The notes beneath the pieces were generated by a model, which was not told the origin of the DNA, ran no database searches, and was given only the letters and a program-made list of their open reading frames with translations. A stretch of 64,000 nt of DNA, from NCBI RefSeq assembly GCF_017115045.1, contig NZ_JABXKK010000040.1, positions 52,595 through 116,594 on the forward strand, in the 5' to 3' direction. This DNA is from Nostoc sp. NMS8. Its GTDB lineage: Bacteria > Cyanobacteriota > Cyanobacteriia > Cyanobacteriales > Nostocaceae. The stretch's first letter is position 1. Every line of letters starts with the position of its first letter. A program made the position numbers and the translations under genes. This document shows positions 9,542-18,241 of this stretch, in pieces.

Positions 9542-10340
9542 TTATCCGCTTACACTCAATCACACTACTTGGTCGTACTCGAAGACTAACGACAATCTTT
9601 GAAAAGAATTGTCATTTAGGGTTAAGCTAGTTGAATCATATTATGAAGTGATGCAAGACACAAGATAATTAAGAATATTTTTTATTTAAAATGCCTACCC
9701 AGCAGTAATTATCCTTATAACCCGACGTTTGCTTGATATATAGACAGAGATTGTACTAGTAGCTAAAATTACTTTTAAAACAAGTATTTTCCAAAGCCAA
9801 AATAGCCTTATTAATTACGGATTTGCCCTAAATAGGACGAAAACGATAGTTGGTGTACCCTATGTAAAACTTAGATATTTGTGTTGAGATGAGATTTTAA
9901 AAAGATATGGCTCATAATCTATAAACAAAATTACATAAGCAAAGCTAATGTCTAAGTAGATTTTTGATAAAGACTATATATAAAAATTCTCTTGCTAAAG
10001 CAACTTATTCTCGTTAATGTAATCCAAGGTAAATAAAAATTACTTTCAATAACGGAGAGATTTATCCAAATAAATCAGTTTTAGTTGTTGGTTAAATTAG
10101 TTATTAAAGGCTTAAATCGAATGGCACTAAGACAAACCCAAAGGTTTGTATAGCTTTGTTCCTAGTCTGGAGGCTGGGAAGCCTTCAGGATAAAGGCTGT
10201 GCCTTCACTCTTGAACAAAGAAGTAGTGGTAGTTGCAAGTATATACTTCACAAGTATTAGGTGTAATAAGACACGACGTTTGAGATGTATTTGCGTACTA
10301 AGAGAAATACTATTAACTGCATTTGCGGTGAAATTTCACG
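9542..10340. other. 799-bp divergent intergenic region between receptor and NRPS cluster
   Basis: No gene is visible. The region is AT-rich and must contain the promoters of the minus-strand receptor and the plus-strand biosynthetic genes. It contains an inverted repeat close to the receptor (annotated separately) and a small hairpin AGGCT/AGCCT at 10171-10184. No convincing sigma-70 elements could be fixed by eye. Confidence 0.6.
9588..9616. promoter_or_regulatory. Candidate operator: inverted repeat upstream of the TonB receptor
   Basis: GACAAT (9591-9596) and ATTGTC (9608-9613) form a perfect inverted pair with an 11-nt spacer. The match extends on both sides with single differences. It lies 47-75 bp upstream of the receptor start codon, where an iron-responsive repressor such as Fur would act. 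It does not match the classical GATAATGATAATCATTATC closely, so the regulator is a guess. Confidence 0.3.
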
Positions 10341-13300
10341 ATGCTTAAACTCTTTGATCTTGTTGGTAACTTTTCTACAGTTGTGGAAGTACTGCGCTTA
10401 AGAAGCTCTACACAGCCAGATAGAGATGCTTTTACCTTTTTGTTAGATGGGGAAACAGAACAAACAACACTAACATATCAAGAATTAGATAGGCGATCGC
10501 GTCAAATAGCTGCTCAATTACAAGCATTGGGTTTGACTGGAGAACGCGCTTTATTACTTTATCCAGCCGGACTAGATTTTTTAGTTGCTTTTTTCGGTTG
10601 TTTATATGCAGGAGTTGTGGCTGTAACGGCATATCCCCCTAGAAATGAACGCAACACACCGAGAATAAAAGCTATTTCTATAGACGCACAAGCAGCGATC
10701 GCACTCACTACAACAGAAATCCTGCCTACAGTGCAGTCTTTAATGTCACAGAAGACTGACTTAGAATCCTTACAGTGGCTAACTACAGATAATCTTGCAG
10801 AGGGAATAGAAGATAATTGGCAACAACCCTCTATTGATCGAGATACCTTAGCTTTTCTGCAATACACTTCTGGTTCTACAGGCACGCCAAAGGGTGTAAT
10901 GATTAGTCATGGCAATCTACTGCACAATGCTGACACAACTTACCAATTTATGGAGCATTCTCCAGAAAGTAAGTTCGTGACGTGGTTGCCGATGTACCAT
11001 GATATGGGCCTGATTGGGGGAATATTGCAACCTTTGTATGGAGGTTTTCCTTGCATTATCATGCCTCCTACTTCCTTTCTCCAACGTCCTTATCGTTGGT
11101 TGCAGGCTATCTCTCACTACAAAGGGACAACCAGTGGTGGCCCGAATTTTGCTTATGAATTATGTACTCAAAAAATTACTCCTGAACAAAAAGAGACTCT
11201 TGACTTGAGTAGTTGGAGTGTAGCATTTAACGGCGCGGAACCGATTCGGGATGATACTTTAGAGCGGTTTGCAGCAGCTTTTGCCGATTGTGGCTTCCGT
11301 AAAGAGGCATTTTACCCTTGTTACGGAATGGCTGAAACAACTCTGATGGTTTCTGGTGTGCAAAAGGCAACATCACCGATAATCAAGACAGTCCAAAAGT
11401 CTGCATTAGAATCGAATCGGGTAGTTGAATTGGGGACTGGGGAGCGGGAAGATTTGCATGAGGATTCAGACCCGAACCAAATATTAAAGCCGAGTGAAGT
11501 GGAGGCTTTAAAAGAATTTTCTTCCCAGTCCTCAATTCCCAGTCCCCAGTACCCAGTCCCCAGTCCTGTTTATCATTTCGTCAGTTGTGGTCGAGTTATA
11601 CCACAACTAGAAGTAGCGATCGCTAATCCCGAAACCCTCAGTAGTTGTAAACCTGATGAAATTGGGGAAATCTGGGTATCGGGGCCGAGTGTTGGTCAAG
11701 GTTATTGGAATCGCGATCGAGAGACAGCAGAAACTTTCCATGCTTATCTATCAGACAGTGGTATAGGCCCTTTTCTAAGGACGGGGGATTTAGGTTTTTT
11801 ACAAAATAACGAGCTTTTCATTACAGGTAGAGCCAAAGATTTAATTATTATTCGGGGTAGAAATCTTTACCCACAGGATATTGAATTAACCGCAGAACGC
11901 AGTCATCCATCTTTAAATTCTGGTGCTAACGCAGCATTTACAGTTGAGGTTGACAATGAAGAACGGTTGGTAATCGTCCAAGAATTGAAGTTTCGCGCCA
12001 AGCCAAATTTAGCAGAGGTTATATCTGCAATTCGCCAAGCTGTGACTGAAGAACACGAAGTACAAGTTTATGCTGTGGTTTTGATCAAACCAGGTAGTAT
12101 TCCTAAAACTTCTAGCGGTAAGATTCAACGTCGTGCAACTCGCGCTCAGTTTCAGAATAGTGAACTGAATATTATTGTCAGTAACATTCTCAAAATTAGC
12201 AAGATTGTCAGAGAGGAAACTCGATTACAGCGTTCCGAACTTTTGGCGCTTTCCTCAGGGGAACGTCAACGGCTTTTAGAAATCTATCTGATTGAACAAG
12301 AAGCGAGAGTACTAGCGATCGCACCAGATGATATCAGTTCTGATGAACCATTAAGCGCTCTGGGGCTTGATTCTTTAAAAGTATTTGAGTTGAAAAACCG
12401 AGTTGAGGTTGATTTAGAAGTAGAAGTATCAGTAGTAGACTTCTTTGAAGGTATGAGTACGCGATCGCTAGCTACCAAGATCCTCGCTCAACTGACAACA
12501 GATCCAGTACCATCAATATCCTTTACCAAACACGAGAAAAATCCATCCATTCAGCCTCTATCTTTTGGCCAGCAGGGATTATGGTTTATCAATCAGCTAA
12601 CTCCCGATAGTCCTACATATAATATTCCTCTAGTTATTAGCTTCAAAGGTTGCCTTAATTTAGCAATTTTACAAAATAGTCTTAACGAAATTATTAGACG
12701 ACACGAAGTATTACGGACGAGCTTTACAGTAATTGATGGACAGCCAGCCCAAGTTATAAATCAAGCTGTACCCTTAACTTTGGCGATTGAGGATTTGTGT
12801 TCTCTTTCTGATAGCGATCGCCCTCAAGAAGCACAACGTTTGGCTACAGAATTCGCACAGCAGCCATTTGATTTATCTGCTCAATCGCTTTTGCGTGCTA
12901 AAATTTTGCAATTAAGTGAGAAAAATTATCATTTAATGATCACTCTGCATCATATAATTGCAGATGGTTGGTCTATCGGTATTCTGATCAAAGAACTAGC
13001 TGTATTATATGAAGCATTCTCCACAGCCGAACTCCCAGCACTTCCTGAATTACCCATTCAGTATCAAGATTTTGTCAATTGGCAACGAAAATGGCTTGAT
13101 TTTGAGCGTATTCAATCTTTATTGACTTATTGGAAACAAAAGTTGCAGGGTGAGCTACCTATACTAAATTTACCAACTGATCGTCCGCGTAGAAGCTTTG
13201 TTTCTGATTATCAAACATTCAAAGGCGCTCAAGAGAAATTAGTTCTATCTCAAACTCTGACAAAAGAGTTAAAGAATTTGAGCCGTCATTCGGGAGTAAC

Positions 13301-15800
13301 TCTGTTTATGACCTTGCTTACAGCCTTCAAAACGTTGCTGTATCGTTACACCGGTCAAACGGATATTTTAGTCGGTTCGCCAATCGCCAATCGTAACAGA
13401 GCAGAAGTTGACTCATTAATCGGATTTTTTGTCAATGTTTTGGTGTTGCGTACAGAACTTTCTGGCGATTTGAGTTTTCAGGAGTTATTAACGCGGGTGA
13501 AGTCAACAGCTTTAGAGGCATACATTCATCAAGACTTACCTTTTGAGAAATTAGTAGAAGAAATACAGCCAAATAGAGATTTGAGTTACAATCCACTATT
13601 TCAAGTAATGTTCGTTCTTCAGAATGTGTCAATATCAAATCCCAGACTGTCAGATATCTCTGTTACTTGTGAGGAAGGTTACAACGGGACATCAAAGTTT
13701 GATTTGACATTATTTATGGAAGATGACGAGCAAGGGTTGGTTGCAACTTGTGAGTACAACACAGATTTATTTAATGCAGATACTATTACTCGGATGCTGT
13801 TACATTTCCAGACTTTATTGGAAAGTATAGTTAGCAATCCCGAACAACGAATTTCAGATTTGCAATTACTAACGCCATCTGAAGTAGAGCAATTATTAGT
13901 TCAATGGAATGATACCAAGACATACTATCCGCAAGATAAATGCATTCATCAGTTATTTGAAGCACAGGTAGAGAAAACGCCATTTAATATTGCTGTTATT
14001 TTTGAAAATCAGCAATTAACCTATCGAGAGTTAAACAATCGGGCAAATCAGTTAGGGCATTACTTACAAAAACAAAGTGTTAAACCAGACACAGTTATTG
14101 GAATCTGCATCGAACGTTCACCAGAAATGGTGGTAGGTCTATTAGCCATACTCAAAGCAGGTGGAGCTTACTTGCCGTTAGATCCTGCACAGCCCAAAGA
14201 GCGTTTAGCCTCCATCTTAGAAGATACCCAAAGTAGAGTGCTGCTAAGTAAGCAGAGGTGGATAGAGGAATTGCCGACTGATGAAACCAAGGTAATTTGT
14301 CTAGACACTGACTGGGAAAGAATTAATCAAGAGAGTTCAGAGAATGTAATCAGTAATGTATATTCTGCAAATCTAGCGTACGTAATCTACACCTCTGGCT
14401 CTAGTGGTAAACCAAAGGGTACTATGATTCCTCACCAGGCAATTTGTAATCATATGTTCTGGATGCAAACGGAGTTTCCTCTGACTGAAAAAGACAAAGT
14501 TTTACAGAAAACTCCATTTAGCTTTGATGCTTCAATTTGGGAGTTCTACGCACCCTTGCTAGCAGGAGCACAGTTAGTCATAGCTCAACCAAGTGGACAT
14601 CAGGACAGTGCTTATCTAATAAAAGTAATTGCTGACCAACAGGTGACTACTATTCAACTTGTTCCACCCTTACTGCAAATGCTCCTTTCTCAAGGAGGAT
14701 TGGAGGCTTGCAAATCTCTTAAACGTGTATTTTGCGGCGGCGAGGCTTTAGCTGTTTCTTTGCAAGAGCGCTTTTTTGCTCATCTGGATGCCAATTTGTA
14801 CAATCTCTATGGACCGACGGAAACTTGCATAGATGCCACATTCTGGACTTGTGACCATAAAAACCAACAAGTTGTGCCCATTGGTCGTCCGATTGCCAAT
14901 GTCCAAGTTTATATTCTCAACCAGCAACTTCAGCTAGTGCCGATTGGAATCCCAGGTGAACTATATATTGGCGGTGCTGGTTTAGCACGAGGTTATCTTA
15001 ATAAACCAGAACTCACATCTGAGAAATTTATCCCCAATCCCTTCAGTAATGAGCCGGGAGTACGATTGTATAAAACAGGAGATTTAGCTTGTTATCGGTC
15101 AGACGGAAATCTAGAGTTTTTGGGACGAATTGACTATCAGGTGAAAGTGCGGGGCTACCGTGTTGAACTTGGAGAGATTGAAGCTTTATTAGGGCAACAT
15201 CCACAGGTACAAGAAACGGTAGTAGTGGCTAGAGAAGATATACCAAATGATCGTCGCCTGGTTGCATATCTAGTTAGCGATAAAAAAGCTACGCTTTCTG
15301 TTAATGAATTACGGGATTTTCTCAAGGAAAAACTGCCTGAATATATGCTTCCTTCTGCCTTTATCGTGTTAGATGCTTTACCTTTGACTCCTAATGGCAA
15401 AGTCAACCGCCGTGGTTTACCTGCACCTGAAGGATTGCGTCCAGAGTTAACAGAAACTTTTCAGCCGCCTCAATCTGAAATGGAACAACAGATAGCAAAA
15501 CTTTGGCAAGAGGTGCTGCATCTAGATAAAGTGGGTATTCATGATAATTTCTTTGACCTTGGTGGACATTCACTACTAATACTGCAAGTGAATAATCAAC
15601 TGCGTGCAATTTTGCAGCGAGATATATCAGTTGTCACCATGTTTCAGAATCCCACTATTTATTCTTTAGCAGAATACTTAAGCCAAAAAACAAAGGAAAA
15701 ACTATCTTTTGAACCGATACGCCATCGCGTTCAAAAACAAATGGAAGCACGCCAAAAACAAAAACAATTATTTATGAAGCAGCCCAGAAATAATTCTTGA
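10341..15800 (+). CDS. Hybrid FAAL-ACP-C-A(Gln)-PCP lipopeptide-initiating synthetase
   Basis: This 1,819-residue protein starts the assembly line. A fatty acyl-AMP ligase (about 1-600; YTSGSTGTPKG near 175, SGKIQRR near 592) activates a fatty acid and loads an ACP (GLDSL, Ser678). A condensation domain (about 738-1185, HHIIADG from His870) then acylates the first amino acid. The A domain (about 1194-1690) has a pocket read by alignment to GrsA as DAWQFGLIDK, the classical glutamine code. A PCP (GGHSLL, Ser1744) follows. The C-terminal tail is strongly basic and resembles those of the other two NRPS proteins here that precede a KS-starting protein, so it is probably an NRPS-to-PKS docking element. 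The FAAL contains an in-frame repeat insertion at 11524-11567. A long, AT-rich leader precedes the gene. Confidence 0.95.
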   Translation: MLKLFDLVGNFSTVVEVLRLRSSTQPDRDAFTFLLDGETEQTTLTYQELDRRSRQIAAQLQALGLTGERALLLYPAGLDFLVAFFGCLYAGVVAVTAYPPRNERNTPRIKAISIDAQAAIALTTTEILPTVQSLMSQKTDLESLQWLTTDNLAEGIEDNWQQPSIDRDTLAFLQYTSGSTGTPKGVMISHGNLLHNADTTYQFMEHSPESKFVTWLPMYHDMGLIGGILQPLYGGFPCIIMPPTSFLQRPYRWLQAISHYKGTTSGGPNFAYELCTQKITPEQKETLDLSSWSVAFNGAEPIRDDTLERFAAAFADCGFRKEAFYPCYGMAETTLMVSGVQKATSPIIKTVQKSALESNRVVELGTGEREDLHEDSDPNQILKPSEVEALKEFSSQSSIPSPQYPVPSPVYHFVSCGRVIPQLEVAIANPETLSSCKPDEIGEIWVSGPSVGQGYWNRDRETAETFHAYLSDSGIGPFLRTGDLGFLQNNELFITGRAKDLIIIRGRNLYPQDIELTAERSHPSLNSGANAAFTVEVDNEERLVIVQELKFRAKPNLAEVISAIRQAVTEEHEVQVYAVVLIKPGSIPKTSSGKIQRRATRAQFQNSELNIIVSNILKISKIVREETRLQRSELLALSSGERQRLLEIYLIEQEARVLAIAPDDISSDEPLSALGLDSLKVFELKNRVEVDLEVEVSVVDFFEGMSTRSLATKILAQLTTDPVPSISFTKHEKNPSIQPLSFGQQGLWFINQLTPDSPTYNIPLVISFKGCLNLAILQNSLNEIIRRHEVLRTSFTVIDGQPAQVINQAVPLTLAIEDLCSLSDSDRPQEAQRLATEFAQQPFDLSAQSLLRAKILQLSEKNYHLMITLHHIIADGWSIGILIKELAVLYEAFSTAELPALPELPIQYQDFVNWQRKWLDFERIQSLLTYWKQKLQGELPILNLPTDRPRRSFVSDYQTFKGAQEKLVLSQTLTKELKNLSRHSGVTLFMTLLTAFKTLLYRYTGQTDILVGSPIANRNRAEVDSLIGFFVNVLVLRTELSGDLSFQELLTRVKSTALEAYIHQDLPFEKLVEEIQPNRDLSYNPLFQVMFVLQNVSISNPRLSDISVTCEEGYNGTSKFDLTLFMEDDEQGLVATCEYNTDLFNADTITRMLLHFQTLLESIVSNPEQRISDLQLLTPSEVEQLLVQWNDTKTYYPQDKCIHQLFEAQVEKTPFNIAVIFENQQLTYRELNNRANQLGHYLQKQSVKPDTVIGICIERSPEMVVGLLAILKAGGAYLPLDPAQPKERLASILEDTQSRVLLSKQRWIEELPTDETKVICLDTDWERINQESSENVISNVYSANLAYVIYTSGSSGKPKGTMIPHQAICNHMFWMQTEFPLTEKDKVLQKTPFSFDASIWEFYAPLLAGAQLVIAQPSGHQDSAYLIKVIADQQVTTIQLVPPLLQMLLSQGGLEACKSLKRVFCGGEALAVSLQERFFAHLDANLYNLYGPTETCIDATFWTCDHKNQQVVPIGRPIANVQVYILNQQLQLVPIGIPGELYIGGAGLARGYLNKPELTSEKFIPNPFSNEPGVRLYKTGDLACYRSDGNLEFLGRIDYQVKVRGYRVELGEIEALLGQHPQVQETVVVAREDIPNDRRLVAYLVSDKKATLSVNELRDFLKEKLPEYMLPSAFIVLDALPLTPNGKVNRRGLPAPEGLRPELTETFQPPQSEMEQQIAKLWQEVLHLDKVGIHDNFFDLGGHSLLILQVNNQLRAILQRDISVVTMFQNPTIYSLAEYLSQKTKEKLSFEPIRHRVQKQMEARQKQKQLFMKQPRNNS
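11524..11567 (+). repeat. In-frame CCCCAGT-type tandem repeat inside the FAAL domain
   Basis: Degenerate CCCCAGT heptads encode a Ser/Pro-rich stretch (SIPSPQYPVPSPV) just before the conserved SCGR segment of the FAAL. Together with the preceding acidic 50 residues it lengthens a surface linker. The reading frame is intact, so the insertion seems to be tolerated. Confidence 0.75.
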
Positions 15801-15870
15801 CCAAGGCTTATTGTGTAATAAATTTTAAGCATAGTAAAAAAATCATAAATAAGAAAATAGGGAAAAATAT

Positions 15871-17163
15871 ATGCGTATACTAATGGCTACAAGAGGTTCA
15901 CATGGTGATGTTAGACCTTATGTTGCTTTAGCTTTAGGGTTAAAAAAAGCTGGACACGAAGTGCAAATTGCCACAACCGAGGAACATATAGAATTTGTCA
16001 ACAGTTTTGGCATTGAATTTGTTTCTATGAATTGGGAGTTTCCAAACTTTGAAACCTATGTACTTAAAAAGAATATTTTTAACATTCGTACTCTAAATGA
16101 AATAGCTTATTTATCAGATGATCTAAAAATTGAAAATAGTATGTTAGCTCAGTTATGGCAGGCGTGCCAGAAAGCAGAGGCTATTATATTTAATGCACCT
16201 GCATATCCATGTTACTACATTGCTGAAAAATTAGGTATACCTTGCTATATGGCTCCTATGCAACCCCACCACCAAACACGAGATTTTCATAACTGGATAA
16301 TGCCTCCTTTTCGTTTAAAGTTTTTAAAAAATATTTATAATTGGTTTAGCTATCCACTTTTCGACCTAATTTTTTGGTTGCATATTCGACCAACAATTAA
16401 TAAGTGGCGACAAGAAACTTTGAATTTACTACCTCTTCCTGTTCTCGCAGGCTTATTGCGTAAGATACAGCAGCAAAAATTACCAACCATCTATAGTTTT
16501 AGTCCTCTTATATCTAAACCATCTGAATGGGAAGAATATGTGCATTTAACTAGTTATTGGTTTCTAGATACTTCGGAGAATTGGCAACCATCGACAAACC
16601 TAAGAAATTTTTTATCTAAAGGACTGCCGCCAATATATATAAGTAAGATTTGGGACAATAATCATCATCAATTTACAAAAGAAGTTTTACTAGAAATTTC
16701 AGCACTAACTGGACGCCGAATAATTGTGCATAGTTCAGATGCTGATGAAGCAAAGGATGCTGAATTCACAGACAAATTATTTTTTATAGATGGTTTGATA
16801 CCTCATGAATGGTTATTTTCAAAAATGGCAGTAGTAGTACATCATGGTGGTTTGGGAACAATTATGAGTAGTTTACGCGCTGGAATTCCTTCGATTGCTA
16901 TTCCATTTCTTTTCTTAACTGATCAAGAATTTTGGACAACTCAACTTGCACAGTCAGGTTTAGGTATTGATTTTATACTACAGGATGAAGATGAATTGTC
17001 TGCTCAAAAATTAGCGGCAGTAATTCAAAGTGCTATTAACGATCAGGCAATGCAAACTCGCCTAATTGAAGTTAGTAATAAAATCAAAAAAGAAGATGGT
17101 GTGCAACAAGCAATTGAAGCTTTTCATCAACATTTAGATAAATATACAAGCCTTCAAGTTTGA
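15871..17163 (+). CDS. GT-B fold glycosyltransferase (GT1/MGT type)
   Basis: This 430-residue cytoplasmic glycosyltransferase would transfer a sugar from an NDP-sugar to a hydroxyl of the product. The N-terminal acceptor half begins MRILMATRGSHGDVRPYVALALGLKKAGHEVQIAT, typical of sterol-glucosyltransferase-like and natural-product GT1 enzymes. The C-terminal donor half carries the signature VVHHGGLGTIMSSLRAGIPS (about residues 321-340) followed by PFLFLTDQEFW. Length is normal. It follows the first NRPS gene by 70 bp on the same strand and lies within the cluster, so a glycolipopeptide product is likely. Sugar and acceptor are unknown; candidate acceptors include hydroxylated residues, Thr/Ser side chains and polyketide hydroxyls. 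Confidence 0.88.
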   Translation: MRILMATRGSHGDVRPYVALALGLKKAGHEVQIATTEEHIEFVNSFGIEFVSMNWEFPNFETYVLKKNIFNIRTLNEIAYLSDDLKIENSMLAQLWQACQKAEAIIFNAPAYPCYYIAEKLGIPCYMAPMQPHHQTRDFHNWIMPPFRLKFLKNIYNWFSYPLFDLIFWLHIRPTINKWRQETLNLLPLPVLAGLLRKIQQQKLPTIYSFSPLISKPSEWEEYVHLTSYWFLDTSENWQPSTNLRNFLSKGLPPIYISKIWDNNHHQFTKEVLLEISALTGRRIIVHSSDADEAKDAEFTDKLFFIDGLIPHEWLFSKMAVVVHHGGLGTIMSSLRAGIPSIAIPFLFLTDQEFWTTQLAQSGLGIDFILQDEDELSAQKLAAVIQSAINDQAMQTRLIEVSNKIKKEDGVQQAIEAFHQHLDKYTSLQV

Positions 17164-17328
17164 TTATTCTGGTTAAAATTAAAAAATTTTAAGTACTCAA
17201 ACAAAATTTCGGGATAAAACCCTTATCCAGACTTAAACCTCGTGTGTAAATAATTCTGTGTGATTACTTATCTTATCGGTTTGATATTCAGATTAAAACA
17301 ATAATTATTTTCTAGAGCAAAACTTAAA

Positions 17329-18132
17329 ATGATAGAAGAACAACTTTACGACAAAAACTTTTTCAGTAATCTTCAAGAAGGCGTTGAACAATCTGCTAGA
17401 GAAATCGTTCCTTTGATCCTAGATTTAATTCAGCCTAAAAGCGTAGTTGACGTTGGTTGTGGCAACGGTGTCTGGTTATCTGTTTTTAAAGAGTTTGGCA
17501 TCCAACAAATTCTAGGCATTGATGGTGAATATGTAAGTCCAGATATTAGAATGATTCAAACGACAGATTTCTTAAGTCATGATTTGAAGCAACCTCTGCA
17601 ATTAAATCAAAAATTTGATCTAGTCGTTTCCTTGGAAGTAGCGGAGCATTTGCCCAATGAGTACGCTGAAATATTTATCAATTCTCTTACTAGTCTGGGA
17701 TCTGTGATTATGTTTTCTGCTGCCATCCCGTTTCAAGGTGGAATTGGTCATTTCAATGAACAATGGCCTGAATACTGGGTAAAAATTTTCAAAAAAAATG
17801 GATATGTTGTTGTTGATTGTTTGAGAAAAAAACTATGGAATAAAGAAAAGATAGAAGCTTACTATGCTCAAAACATTTTTCTTTTTGTTAAAAAAGATTG
17901 TTTAAATAAATACCCAATGCTGATACAAGAGTATGAAATAACACAACAGTCTCAAATATCTTTAGTTCATCCAGGTGTTTTTTTGGGAATTTTAAATTGG
18001 ATAGAAATTAAGCTTAGTGATAAAAATTCAATAAGTCAGTCTATTGGTGAGATTTTAGATGAAATTGAAGTAAGAAGAAATTGTATTGATTTTTATGAAA
18101 TTTTAAAAGAGAATCATCAGTCGAACGAGTAG
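17329..18132 (+). CDS. Class I SAM-dependent methyltransferase
   Basis: This 267-residue soluble protein has a Rossmann-type methyltransferase domain. Motif I is VVDVGCGNGVWLSVF (about residues 40-54), followed by an acidic ILGIDGEYV and the motif IV-like DLVVSLEVAEHLP near 103. The C-terminal 70 residues have no recognisable motif. It resembles free-standing methyltransferases of polysaccharide and natural-product clusters rather than a known specific O-methyltransferase. It could methylate the hydroxymalonyl unit made by the cassette at 24119-27529 (the FkbG role), the sugar added by the upstream glycosyltransferase, or a peptide hydroxyl. The acceptor cannot be decided from sequence. Confidence 0.8.
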   Translation: MIEEQLYDKNFFSNLQEGVEQSAREIVPLILDLIQPKSVVDVGCGNGVWLSVFKEFGIQQILGIDGEYVSPDIRMIQTTDFLSHDLKQPLQLNQKFDLVVSLEVAEHLPNEYAEIFINSLTSLGSVIMFSAAIPFQGGIGHFNEQWPEYWVKIFKKNGYVVVDCLRKKLWNKEKIEAYYAQNIFLFVKKDCLNKYPMLIQEYEITQQSQISLVHPGVFLGILNWIEIKLSDKNSISQSIGEILDEIEVRRNCIDFYEILKENHQSNE

Positions 18133-18241
18133 GTAGAATTCAGTGTGAAAATAAAACTTGATAAATGCTTAAAATGATAAATTGGTTAGATTGAGACTAA
18201 AAGCAATTAAATTGTTAGACAAACTTACATAATTATTTGAT

